NCBI GenBank assembly: GCA_023430565.1
Contig: JAEZAD010000023.1
Coordinates: forward strand, 1 to 45,115
Reading direction: 5' to 3'
Source of the DNA: Verrucomicrobiota bacterium
GTDB lineage: Bacteria > Verrucomicrobiota > Verrucomicrobiia > Opitutales > Opitutaceae
Length of the DNA: 45,115 nucleotides
Of this stretch, positions 33,034 to 40,263 are shown in pieces. The notes below the pieces were generated by a model, which saw nothing but the letters and a program-made list of their open reading frames with translations, searched no databases and had not been told where the DNA came from. Numbering within the stretch: the first letter of the stretch is position 1; each line of letters starts with the position of its first letter. A program made the translations under genes and the position numbers.

Positions 33034-33491
33034 AATACACTCCCGTGGTAAAAGGGACCGTTCTCCGAGGCGAGGTGAGGCCACTGGGTGATCCAGTGGT
33101 CGACGTGCTTGCCGGCTTCGCGACCGCTCAGCGAGAGCTGTTCGGCGTTGGCGACGCTATCGATCCAGACGGTGCGGGCGCCGAGCATCGCGCCGAAGCG
33201 CACCGCGAAGTAGCCGGGCGCGGCGCCGGTGGAGACAACGACGTCGGGACGCTCGGCCAGAATGATCCAGAGGACGGAGAGGGCGCAGAAGACGAGCCGG
33301 TGCTTCTGCCACATGCTCGCGTCGGGAAAGCTGCGGAACCGGGCGTGCGGTTCGAGGTCCGATCGATACGATTTTCGGACCGTGGCGAACACGACATCCC
33401 AACCCTCGAACGCAGGACGCAGTCGCAAGAGTTGCACCCAATGACCTCCGCCCGAAGAAACAGCCAGCACCTTGATGGGTCGTTGCCTCAT
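33030..33491 (-). CDS. Alg14/PssD-like membrane-anchoring subunit
   Basis: 153 residues. KVLAVSSGGGHWVQLLRLRP is the conserved N-terminal motif and STGAAPGYFAVRFGAMLGAR the second family block; LVFCALSVLWIILAE may dip into the membrane. VWIDSVANAEQLSLSGR is also typical. ATG 33491 is chosen over an in-frame codon at 33512 because a good ribosome-binding site precedes it by 4 nt. It is separated from the Wzc-like gene by 159 bp without a visible promoter or terminator and directly precedes its Alg13-like partner. Confidence 0.9.
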   Translation of the reverse strand: MRQRPIKVLAVSSGGGHWVQLLRLRPAFEGWDVVFATVRKSYRSDLEPHARFRSFPDASMWQKHRLVFCALSVLWIILAERPDVVVSTGAAPGYFAVRFGAMLGARTVWIDSVANAEQLSLSGREAGKHVDHWITQWPHLASENGPFYHGSVL

Positions 33492-33495
33492 ATCT

Positions 33496-33502
33496 CTCCT
33501 TT
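33496..33502 (-). promoter_or_regulatory. Ribosome-binding site of the Alg14-like gene
   Basis: AAAGGAG on the minus strand, ending 4 nt before ATG 33491. It is among the clearest Shine-Dalgarno sites in the window and decides the start codon; most other genes here show none. Confidence 0.75.
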
Positions 33503-33650
33503 CGATTTGCACGCGGTGAACGAGCCGGGACGCATTGCAGGCGTCTCGTGGTGAGCAGCTGGAAAACGGAGTGAGGCGAGGCGCCGCTTGTCTTTGGGCG
33601 GCAGAACGGCAGCAGACTCGGAGCCGGGGCGTCGAGTCGTGCGGAGGCGG

Positions 33651-35816
33651 TCAGATCTCCTGAAGGAGCGGCCGCGGGAGGTAATTCCGGGTGCGGTTCA
33701 CAATGACGCTGAGTGTGCAGCTGGCCTGGGTGAGCAGGCTGCTGGCGCGTTTCACGGCATCCCGATTGGTCTTTTCCGACTCCACGAGGAGGAAAACCAT
33801 GTCCATGTTTCGCGCGAGCTGAGGGGTCACGCTCACTTGGTTGACCGGCGGCATATCGAAAATGATGTAGTCGTAATCGCTGGCCCGCAGCCGCGGTATC
33901 ATGTTCGTGAACCGGCTGGGAAGGATGCGCGAGAGTCGCTCGGTGCCGGTGGCATGCGGGACGACGAAGAGGTGTTCCTGGACGCGGGCGTCGTCGCGGT
34001 GCTGCCCCTCGAGGAGGTCGTCGAGGCCGACTTGAATCTTTCCATCGCGAAAGTGGTGCGGCGTATGCGGGCCCATGTTCATGTCGACGAGGAGCACGTT
34101 ACCATCGCCGGTCTTCGACAGCGACGCGGCGAGGCCGGTGGCCACGGTGCTGACGCCGGCGCGGTCGCCGCAACTCGTGACGGCGACGAGTTTGGGTTTT
34201 TTCACGACGCCGCGCATCTCGAAGAAGAAAAGAAGGCGGTCGCGGAGGGCGTCGAAGTAGGAGGAGAGCTTGGATTCGATTTCGCCGCCGGAGCGGCGGC
34301 CCGTGAGCGCGGGCGGTTCCAGTTGTGCCACGGCAAGTGGTGCGTGGCCGAGCCGGCCGGGGATGTTGGGAATCGAAAAGAACAGGGGAAGTCCGAGAAG
34401 CGATTCGATCTCGATCGGGCGACGCACGCTTTGGTCGAGGAACAGCTCGAGGCAAAAGGCAAGGGCGAGACCGAAGATGAGTCCGCCGCCGGCCAGACCG
34501 CCGACGACTTTGAAAAGCTTGCCCACATCGCGGACGGGAGGTGTGGGAGCTTGGATGATGGTAATGTTGGAGACGCGGCCGCTGCCGAGGGCTTCGTTGA
34601 TTCGGGTTTGTTCGAGCGTCGTCGAGAAATAGCGATACTGGGATTCCTGCAGCTCCTTGCGGCGCTGAAGATCGGTGATCGAGAGCTCAAGTTCGCTGAG
34701 GTCGTTTGCTTCCTTTTGGATTTGGGCGAGGTGCTCCTGGAGGACCTGCAGACGAATAGTGAGCGCGCGAAGCCGGGAACGCTCTTCCGCCGGCTTGAGC
34801 GCGGCGGCGCTGTCGCTGTTCGGCCGGTCGGTGGCGTTTTGAGCGAGTTGGCCAAGGGCGGGGAATTCCGATTCGAGCTGTTCCTTGACGGCGGTGGCTC
34901 GCGCGATGCGCTGGCGCAGATCGGTCATCGTGGAGCTGCCGGCCGTGAAGGTGGCGAAAAGTTCCTGATATCTCTGCGTCAGCGTCTCGAGGGTGCCCAC
35001 CGCGGCGCGGTATTCCTGCGCTTTGTCGGCGGGGACGGACGCGTAAGGAACCTGGGAGGCTTCGAAATCGGAGAGAAGGGCCTGGCGTTCGGCGATGAGG
35101 CCCGACGTTTCCAGGATGTGCGCCTTGGTCTTCGCCATTTGTTCGGCGTAGGCCTGCTTGGCTTCCTCGAGGGAGAGAACGCCGGCTTTCTCTTTCAGTC
35201 GGCGCAGATCCTCCTCGGTGGTCTGAAGGTGTTCACGCAGGGACCGGGTTTCCTTCTGCAGGAGGTCGTCGAACATGCCCGTGGTCATGTGGATCTCCAA
35301 ATGCCGTTTGAGATACTCGGAGATGAGGTTCGATAGAACAGGCTGCGTGATCGAGCGGTCGGGATGTTGGAAGTTGATTCCGAGGACGCGGCTTCCGCGA
35401 GCGGCGGAGGCCACGAGTCCGGCGCGGATCACGCCGGCGGCGGCATCGAGATCGGAGCCGCCGCCGAATGCCTCCAGAACACGCTCAGGGCCGAGGTTGA
35501 GCGCGACCTGTTTCGCGAGATCCATGCTGGTGAGAATCTCGACCTCGCTATTGATAATCGTCTCGCCTCGTTGGTCGGTGGACTTGATCTGGGAATCTTC
35601 GGAGACGTTGAGGGGCGCGCCCGTTTCCTGAATATAGCGAATAAACAATTTGGCGTCGGAGCGGTAGACGGTGTTGGGCCAGAAGCGATGGGCGGCGGCG
35701 GCGGCGAGGAAGCCGATGAGCGCGAAACCGATAATCTTCCACTTGTGTTTGAACAACACGTAGTAGATGTCGCCCACGCTGATCGCGGACGTTGGTTCGG
35801 TTTTGGAATCCGACAT
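33651..35816 (-). CDS. Wzc-like polysaccharide co-polymerase with degenerate tyrosine-kinase domain
   Basis: 721 residues. A cytoplasmic start with IYYVLFKHKWKIIGFALIGF (first membrane helix) opens a Wzz domain. A long periplasmic coiled-coil region (about 180-440) follows, then a second helix near VVGGLAGGGLIFGLALAFCL and a C-terminal P-loop-like domain. The Walker A position reads CGDRAGVST (549-557): Val555 stands where BY-kinases have the essential lysine. Walker A' is LLVDMNMG (575-582) instead of DxDxR; the Walker B region is IIFDMPP (651-657). The C-terminal tyrosine cluster is missing. It therefore probably controls chain length or couples to Wza without kinase activity. Start ATG 35816, 38 bp after the antiterminator gene. 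Confidence 0.88.
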   Translation of the reverse strand: MSDSKTEPTSAISVGDIYYVLFKHKWKIIGFALIGFLAAAAAHRFWPNTVYRSDAKLFIRYIQETGAPLNVSEDSQIKSTDQRGETIINSEVEILTSMDLAKQVALNLGPERVLEAFGGGSDLDAAAGVIRAGLVASAARGSRVLGINFQHPDRSITQPVLSNLISEYLKRHLEIHMTTGMFDDLLQKETRSLREHLQTTEEDLRRLKEKAGVLSLEEAKQAYAEQMAKTKAHILETSGLIAERQALLSDFEASQVPYASVPADKAQEYRAAVGTLETLTQRYQELFATFTAGSSTMTDLRQRIARATAVKEQLESEFPALGQLAQNATDRPNSDSAAALKPAEERSRLRALTIRLQVLQEHLAQIQKEANDLSELELSITDLQRRKELQESQYRYFSTTLEQTRINEALGSGRVSNITIIQAPTPPVRDVGKLFKVVGGLAGGGLIFGLALAFCLELFLDQSVRRPIEIESLLGLPLFFSIPNIPGRLGHAPLAVAQLEPPALTGRRSGGEIESKLSSYFDALRDRLLFFFEMRGVVKKPKLVAVTSCGDRAGVSTVATGLAASLSKTGDGNVLLVDMNMGPHTPHHFRDGKIQVGLDDLLEGQHRDDARVQEHLFVVPHATGTERLSRILPSRFTNMIPRLRASDYDYIIFDMPPVNQVSVTPQLARNMDMVFLLVESEKTNRDAVKRASSLLTQASCTLSVIVNRTRNYLPRPLLQEI

Positions 35817-35854
35817 GGAGAAAGTTGGGCCAGGCTTATCGGCTGGGTCCGTTT

Positions 35855-36355
35855 CTAGCTCACCATCCGCAGTTGGGAATGGGCCACGACGGTGCGGGCG
35901 CCGCACTCGAGAAACGTGAGCAGCACGGCGACGCGCTCCGAGTCACTCAACTCCTGCTGCACGACCGCGCGCAGGCCCATGAGCGGGCCGGATTCGATCT
36001 CGACGAGATCACCCGGTTGAAAGGCTCGGCGGAGCGAACAGGCGTCAAGCGCATCTCCGACCCAGGTCTTCAGCTCGGTGATGAGCTGATCGGGCACGAT
36101 CGTCGGGGCGAATCCGCAGTGGACCACGTCGATGGTGTCGGGCGCGTATTTGACGGCCCGGTAATGCAAGGCCGGATCGAAACGGCAAAAGAGATAGCGG
36201 GGGAAGAGAGGGCGAACGACGATGCGCCGAACGCGGCGAATCACCCGCTCCTGCCGCAGCTTCGGGGAATAGGTTTCGATGCCGAGCGTGTCTTCGTAAT
36301 ACGAGCACGCGGAGTCCTCTTTCTGGGGACGTGTGTGGATGCAATACCAGTCCAT
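35855..36355 (-). CDS. NusG/RfaH-family transcription antiterminator paralogue
   Basis: 166 residues. The NGN domain (about 1-100) has WYCIHTRPQKEDSACSYYED, the TYSPKLRQERVIRR strand and RPLFPRYLFCRFD, which is the best-conserved NusG segment. The KOW domain (about 115-166) has FQPGDLVEIESGPLMGLRAV. Length and context fit specialised paralogues (RfaH, UpxY, LoaP) rather than housekeeping NusG, which normally sits beside secE and rplK. It is the first gene of a polysaccharide run and its own leader carries an ops-like element. Expected role: join elongating RNA polymerase and prevent termination in this locus. ATG 36355 chosen by domain start; the upstream in-frame codons are leader. Confidence 0.88.
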   Translation of the reverse strand: MDWYCIHTRPQKEDSACSYYEDTLGIETYSPKLRQERVIRRVRRIVVRPLFPRYLFCRFDPALHYRAVKYAPDTIDVVHCGFAPTIVPDQLITELKTWVGDALDACSLRRAFQPGDLVEIESGPLMGLRAVVQQELSDSERVAVLLTFLECGARTVVAHSQLRMVS

Positions 36356-36386
36356 GGTAGTAGTTGGGAGCTGAAGCTGGTGTGCC

Positions 36387-36421
36387 GAGACGCTGCCGCC
36401 ATGTAGGTGCCGGTGCCTGCC
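36387..36421 (-). promoter_or_regulatory. ops-like leader element of the antiterminator operon (copy B)
   Basis: On the minus strand GGCAGGCACCG (36421-36411), an 8-nt spacer, then ATGGCGGCAGCGTCTC (36402-36387). Both blocks are identical to those in the wzm leader (19773-19801). The element is about 110 nt downstream of a consensus -10 box and 31 nt before the start codon of the NusG/RfaH-like gene. This placement suggests the antiterminator controls its own operon. Inference from sequence sharing and similarity to the RfaH site. Confidence 0.7.
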
Positions 36422-36520
36422 CCTCGGGTTGAAACGGACCACCGCGATGAACAACCGATGCTCGTCGCTTGGTAGAGCCGGAGCTCACGCCACGTCCATA
36501 TGGACTCAAGAATATTCGCA

Positions 36521-36526
36521 ATTATA
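36521..36526 (-). promoter_or_regulatory. Consensus -10 box (TATAAT) for the antiterminator operon
   Basis: An exact TATAAT on the minus strand in an AT-rich stretch. The best -35 candidate, TAGGCA, fits four of six positions but is 19 bp away. Transcription would start near 36514 and give a leader of about 160 nt that includes the ops-like element. Confidence 0.55.
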
Positions 36527-36692
36527 ACTACACACACAGGGGTTTTGCCTACACCGTGTGAGGAGTATTCCCCGACAATACTACTCTTGGATACTGAAAG
36601 CCGCCTGCTAAAGGTCAGGGCGCCGCACATCGTGCGTCAGTTCTCGAGAGTGTAGGGGAAGCGAATGGGAAGTCTTATATTGTTACAATTCC

Positions 36693-37349
36693 ATGAACAG
36701 AATCGATGCATACGATCATGAGCAGCGAAAAAAGTTCCGTCGTAATCCTTGCGGCACGGCGTCGCTGATGGTGGCGCTGGCCGCTGCGGTCTTGGGCGGT
36801 TGTGCGAGCACGAGCCAGGTTGCGGCGCCCACCGCCGGAGTTCCGACGGCGGAAGCCGGCGCGATTCTCGAAGGAGATCAGTTGAAGATTTCCTTCACGG
36901 GAGCGCCGAGCATGGACACCACGCAGGAGGTGCGGCGCGACGGCCGCATCTCGTTGCCTGTGGTGGGGGAAATCGTGGCGGCCGGACTGACGCCGGAAGC
37001 TCTGGGCGCGGAGCTGGGAAAGAAATTTTCCGCCGAGCTCCTCTCGAACGAGGTGGTGGTGACGGTGCTCGCGTCGACCTTCGACGTCAGTGTCAGCGGC
37101 GCGGTGCTCCGGCCGGGCAAATACTCGTCGAAGCGTCCGTTGACTGCGCTGGAGGCGGTGATGGAAGCCGGAGGATTCGACCATGCGAAAGCAGACATGA
37201 AACGCGTGGTGGTAGTGAGGCATCACGAAGGAGCGGTGAACAATTACGTGCTGGACCTCAGCCGGCCGCTCGAGGGCAAGGCGAGCGAGCCTTTCTATTT
37301 GAAGCCGTCCGACATCGTCTATGTGCCGGCGCGTTTCGTATGGTTCTAG
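36693..37349 (+). CDS. wza: Wza-type outer-membrane polysaccharide export lipoprotein
   Basis: 218 residues. Signal peptide with lipobox LGGC (Cys37). The Poly_export domain (about 55-130) includes AILEGDQLKISFTGAP, EVRRDGRISLPVVGEIVAAG and LTPEALGAELGKKF. One SLBB domain follows: VSGAVLRPGKYSSKRPLTAL and VMEAGGFDHAKADMKRVVVV, ending with YLKPSDIVYVPARFVWF. It is shorter than E. coli Wza (379) and lacks the C-terminal helix that makes the outer-membrane pore, as in many minimal OPX proteins. Transcribed divergently from the antiterminator/Wzc-like run, it is the probable partner of that co-polymerase in the periplasm. Confidence 0.9.
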   Translation: MNRIDAYDHEQRKKFRRNPCGTASLMVALAAAVLGGCASTSQVAAPTAGVPTAEAGAILEGDQLKISFTGAPSMDTTQEVRRDGRISLPVVGEIVAAGLTPEALGAELGKKFSAELLSNEVVVTVLASTFDVSVSGAVLRPGKYSSKRPLTALEAVMEAGGFDHAKADMKRVVVVRHHEGAVNNYVLDLSRPLEGKASEPFYLKPSDIVYVPARFVWF

Positions 37350-37390
37350 TGCCGGCCGGACGAAATACTGTATTGAAAAACTAAACACAT

Positions 37391-37415
37391 GCAGGGGGAC
37401 CGGCCGCGGCCCTGC
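37391..37415 (+). terminator. Possible hairpin after wza
   Basis: Arms GCAGGG (37391-37396) and CCCTGC (37410-37415) enclose a GC-rich loop, 42 nt after the wza stop. No U-tract follows, so if it terminates it does so weakly or with help from Rho. Confidence 0.35.
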
Positions 37416-37438
37416 CGGCCGAACTTTACGACGGTTTA

Positions 37439-37714
37439 TTGCATACAAAAATTGAATACATAAATGCCGTGGGGTTCCAGCTTCACACGGACCGGCGACG
37501 CACGAAGTTGTCGCAGATGGAGGTTTGTAGAAACGGCGCGGTCATCGGCCACATCGTCCGGGCTCCGGACGGCCGCACGTATCGCTATTTTCCGGGAATC
37601 GATAACGAGATCGCGTTCGTGTTCGAGCATCGCTGCCTGCAGACGCTCGTCGCATTGATCGACGACCGCTCGTGGGAGGGCGAACTGGACGCCCTGCGAA
37701 CGAGGCGGGGCTGA
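37439..37714 (+). CDS. Small hypothetical protein
   Basis: 91 residues from TTG 37439; GTG 37469 is a possible later start. From about residue 27 the codons have the high third-position GC of neighbouring genes, and the translation (VIGHIVRAPDGRTYRYFPG, then FVFEHRCLQTLVALIDDRSW) looks like a compact alpha/beta protein. There is no signal peptide, membrane segment or recognised motif. It follows wza on the same strand by 89 bp and ends 6 bp from the convergent methyltransferase gene. Function unknown. Confidence 0.55.
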   Translation: MHTKIEYINAVGFQLHTDRRRTKLSQMEVCRNGAVIGHIVRAPDGRTYRYFPGIDNEIAFVFEHRCLQTLVALIDDRSWEGELDALRTRRG

Positions 37715-37720
37715 GCAAGG

Positions 37721-38647
37721 TCAGCTCGCGGCGAGCTTGCGGAGCCAGATCTGGCCGCCGTCGCCTCTGGCGCAAAGGGGCATGTGTTTGCGGAGAAAGT
37801 CGCGCTTGAAGTGCTCCAGGTAGGACGAAAACAGCTCCACGCGAAAGGCGCGGTTATACATCAGGAAAGCGCGAAGCAGGTATTGCTCGTTCCAGGCGCG
37901 GCCCTCTTCGAGCCAGTCGCGGGGATACTCGAGCCGCCAGGCGATGTCGTGGATGTGCACGAAGACGCCGACGGCGAGCGCGGGCAGGACATGGAAAAAG
38001 AGCCGGTTCACGTCGCTGCCGAATTTGCTGACGTGCGAAGAGTCGATGAAGAGGATGTCGCCGGACTGGAGCTGCGCGAAGGGATCGAGCGGAACGTCCT
38101 GGACCATTTTTTCGATGACGGTGACGCGAGGATGGTCCTCCGGGCGGAGCACGGAACGGAGCAGGCGGGCGTCGGGATCGATGAAGGTGAACTCCACCGT
38201 GCGACCGAGCACGTGTTCATCGACGTCGAGCATGGCGGCGGAGCTGTAGCCGGAGCCGACTTCGACGATGCGGCGGGGCCGGGCCTCGCGCATCATGCCG
38301 TAGAGCATGAGGGCGTCGCTCGGGCCGTAGGCGGGATTGCCGAAATGGTAGCGGTGGCCCGACGTCGGGGCGTCGACGTAGGGATGCTCCGGATACCATT
38401 TCGCGAAGCGTTCGACGCGCTCGAACTGGCCCGGCTCGTTGAGGTCGACGGCGGGGAAGGGCGGTCCGAAGTCGTCCCGGGAAAAACCGGCGGCGATCTC
38501 CTCGCGCGTGGGCAGGGGCGAGTAGAAATGCCCGGGCGGAACGAAGCGCTGCCATTCGTCGCGCCACGTGCGGAGGCGCTGGTTTTCTTTTTCCAGCTCG
38601 CGGTAGGCGCGGAATTGCCGAAGCAGGGGGCGGAAATCGAAACTCAT
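37721..38647 (-). CDS. Class I SAM-dependent methyltransferase (Methyltransf_24-like)
   Basis: 308 residues. An N-terminal helical stretch (FRAYRELEKENQRLRTWRDE) precedes the Rossmann domain: RRIVEVGSGYSSAAMLDVD is motif I, VEFTFIDPDARLL the acidic motif, and GDILFIDSSHVSKFGSDVNR and VHIHDIAWRLEYP follow. This set is typical of sugar or small-molecule O-methyltransferases in the Methyltransf_24 group. Its ATG overlaps the stop of the upstream membrane-protein gene by 4 bp, so the two act together. It may methylate the glycan built here. The reading frame extends to 39550 but that part lies in the other gene. Confidence 0.82.
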   Translation of the reverse strand: MSFDFRPLLRQFRAYRELEKENQRLRTWRDEWQRFVPPGHFYSPLPTREEIAAGFSRDDFGPPFPAVDLNEPGQFERVERFAKWYPEHPYVDAPTSGHRYHFGNPAYGPSDALMLYGMMREARPRRIVEVGSGYSSAAMLDVDEHVLGRTVEFTFIDPDARLLRSVLRPEDHPRVTVIEKMVQDVPLDPFAQLQSGDILFIDSSHVSKFGSDVNRLFFHVLPALAVGVFVHIHDIAWRLEYPRDWLEEGRAWNEQYLLRAFLMYNRAFRVELFSSYLEHFKRDFLRKHMPLCARGDGGQIWLRKLAAS

Positions 38648-40263
38648 GGCGCGGGGTCGGTGACGGGCGTGATCGCGATTTTCAAATCGGAAACGCTGAA
38701 GGCGAGCCTGCGCAGGTCGCGATCTTCGGGAGGCGGCGGTTGAGGCGTGGTGAAGAGGAGATCGGTCGAGCCGGGAGGGGCGATGCAGACGACGTCGAAG
38801 GTTGCGCGTTGGCCGTCGAGGCGAACCGACCAGAGCGTTTGGCCCGCGGCCTCGATGGCGAAGTCCCGCGGACGGTCGAGCGCGGAGACGTTTCCGTGGA
38901 GCGTGACGCGGAGGGGCGTGCCGGAGGCGTTTTCGATGCGCAGACCGGCGGGGCCGGAGGCCCAACGCCAGGTGTGGGAGCGGCGACCTTCGACCCCATA
39001 CCAGTCGCCGATGTCGGTGAAGGAAACCGTTTCGGCGAGAGCGGCAGGGCGGGAGAGCGTGTAGAAGCGAGCAGGCGGCGTAAACTCGGCGAGGCTGGCG
39101 AAAAAGGTGAGATTGCCCGCCACCAAGATCGGGAGCCAGCGGCGGCCGTGCGGCACGAGGATGTTGAACGCGAGGCTCATGGGCAGCAGCACGCGCGTGG
39201 CGGCGCCCGGGGATCCTTCCCAGACGGGACGAGAAAGGAACAGCGCCATCACGGCAAACGTGATTCCGATCCGCCACCACGCGTGTCCGGGTCGCCAGCG
39301 CGCGAGCAGGAAGACGCATTGAACCGTCAGCGACAGCACGCAGGCGAGGGTGAACCATTCTCGCGCCCAGACGACCTCGGCGAAAAGTGCGGTGGTGCTT
39401 TCGACCCATTTTTCGGCGAGCCCGACGAGCGGCGGTGCGAAGTTGTTGAAGCCCGCACTGGCGGCAGGCCCGAATTTCAGACGAAGGTAGAGCAGCCAGC
39501 CGCCGAGCGGCAGCGCGACGAGCAATAGAAATCCGAGGCGCTTCAGCCACGTGGAGAGTTGGCGGGGATCGCCCTCACGGAACGCGATCGACGCGAGCAC
39601 GCTCGTCTCCCGCGTGAGCGTGGCGAGGGCGAACGCTGCGGCGGCGCCGAGTGGCCGGCGGCGTTCGAGGGCGATCACGGCCAGCACGATCAGCAGGAGA
39701 CTCGGTGCGTCGACGAGGGAATGGCGCACGCTCATGCACAGGCCGTGGGAAAACATGAACGTTGCCCAACGAAAAAGGGCGTCCCAGCTGGTGAGCGGAA
39801 ACCAGCGCGTGAGCAGCCACGCGAGCGCGAACCAGGTGGCGACATTGAGAAAGGGAAAGACCCAGACGATCCATGTCGGATGGCCGAAGCCGAAACCCCA
39901 GGCGGTCCAGCTCAGGAGGATGCGGCGGGCCCGATAGGGCAGGTTGTCGATCGCGGTGGTGAGTTCGGGATCGTTGAGCAGCGGGGAGAGCGCGATCTGG
40001 ACGTAATACGAGCCGTCGTAACCGTAGCTATGGCGGTAGGTGTGATGCGGGACGTCCCGGAGTTGGTTGATCGCCACCGCCTCGGTGCGATCGCCGATGG
40101 AAAGCATGCTCGTGAGGCCGGTGGCCGGATCATAGAACTGCGCGACGAACCAGCCGAACAACAACGCGAAGACGCCGGCGATGAGGGGGATGAGCCGTCG
40201 TTTCCCTGTCCGCCGAAACGAGGTGGCGGATGCGCGGGGAGCGTTTGCAAGAGCCTCGCTCAT
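38644..40263 (-). CDS. Polytopic membrane protein, GT-C-like, with C-terminal soluble domain
   Basis: 539 residues. Roughly nine to ten hydrophobic segments run from LIPLIAGVFALLFGWFVAQF to about residue 390. A loop after the first helix has YGYDGSYYVQIALSPLL, reminiscent of the acidic first loop of GT-C glycosyltransferases that use polyprenyl-phosphate sugars. The last 140 residues (WRWASGPAGLRIENASGTPL, LHGNVSALDRP) look like a periplasmic beta domain. Family not recognised with certainty. It is co-transcribed with a methyltransferase gene and divergent from two GT-C genes, so a role in glycan modification outside the inner membrane is plausible. Confidence 0.7.
   Translation of the reverse strand: MSEALANAPRASATSFRRTGKRRLIPLIAGVFALLFGWFVAQFYDPATGLTSMLSIGDRTEAVAINQLRDVPHHTYRHSYGYDGSYYVQIALSPLLNDPELTTAIDNLPYRARRILLSWTAWGFGFGHPTWIVWVFPFLNVATWFALAWLLTRWFPLTSWDALFRWATFMFSHGLCMSVRHSLVDAPSLLLIVLAVIALERRRPLGAAAAFALATLTRETSVLASIAFREGDPRQLSTWLKRLGFLLLVALPLGGWLLYLRLKFGPAASAGFNNFAPPLVGLAEKWVESTTALFAEVVWAREWFTLACVLSLTVQCVFLLARWRPGHAWWRIGITFAVMALFLSRPVWEGSPGAATRVLLPMSLAFNILVPHGRRWLPILVAGNLTFFASLAEFTPPARFYTLSRPAALAETVSFTDIGDWYGVEGRRSHTWRWASGPAGLRIENASGTPLRVTLHGNVSALDRPRDFAIEAAGQTLWSVRLDGQRATFDVVCIAPPGSTDLLFTTPQPPPPEDRDLRRLAFSVSDLKIAITPVTDPAP

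Larger units (their letters stand above)
36356..36692. other. Divergent regulatory region between the antiterminator and wza genes
   Basis: 337 bp without a gene, AT-richer than the rest. On the minus side it holds a TATAAT box and the ops-like element. On the plus side TATATT near 36674 is a weak -10 candidate for wza. A 6-bp-arm inverted repeat AGTATT/AATACT with a 7-nt loop (36564-36582) lies between the promoters and could be an operator. No ORF with coding character is seen. Confidence 0.6.

Noticed and set aside
33590..33620. GGCGGCAG-containing stretch upstream of the Alg14-like gene as a third ops-like site
   Set aside because: It is on the plus strand, opposite to transcription, and lacks the GCGTCTC part and the upstream 11-nt block.
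36356..36454. N-terminal extension of the antiterminator protein by 33 residues
   Set aside because: The NGN domain begins at the MDWYCIHTRP methionine. The extension would translate the ops-like leader, and its residues look like random leader translation.
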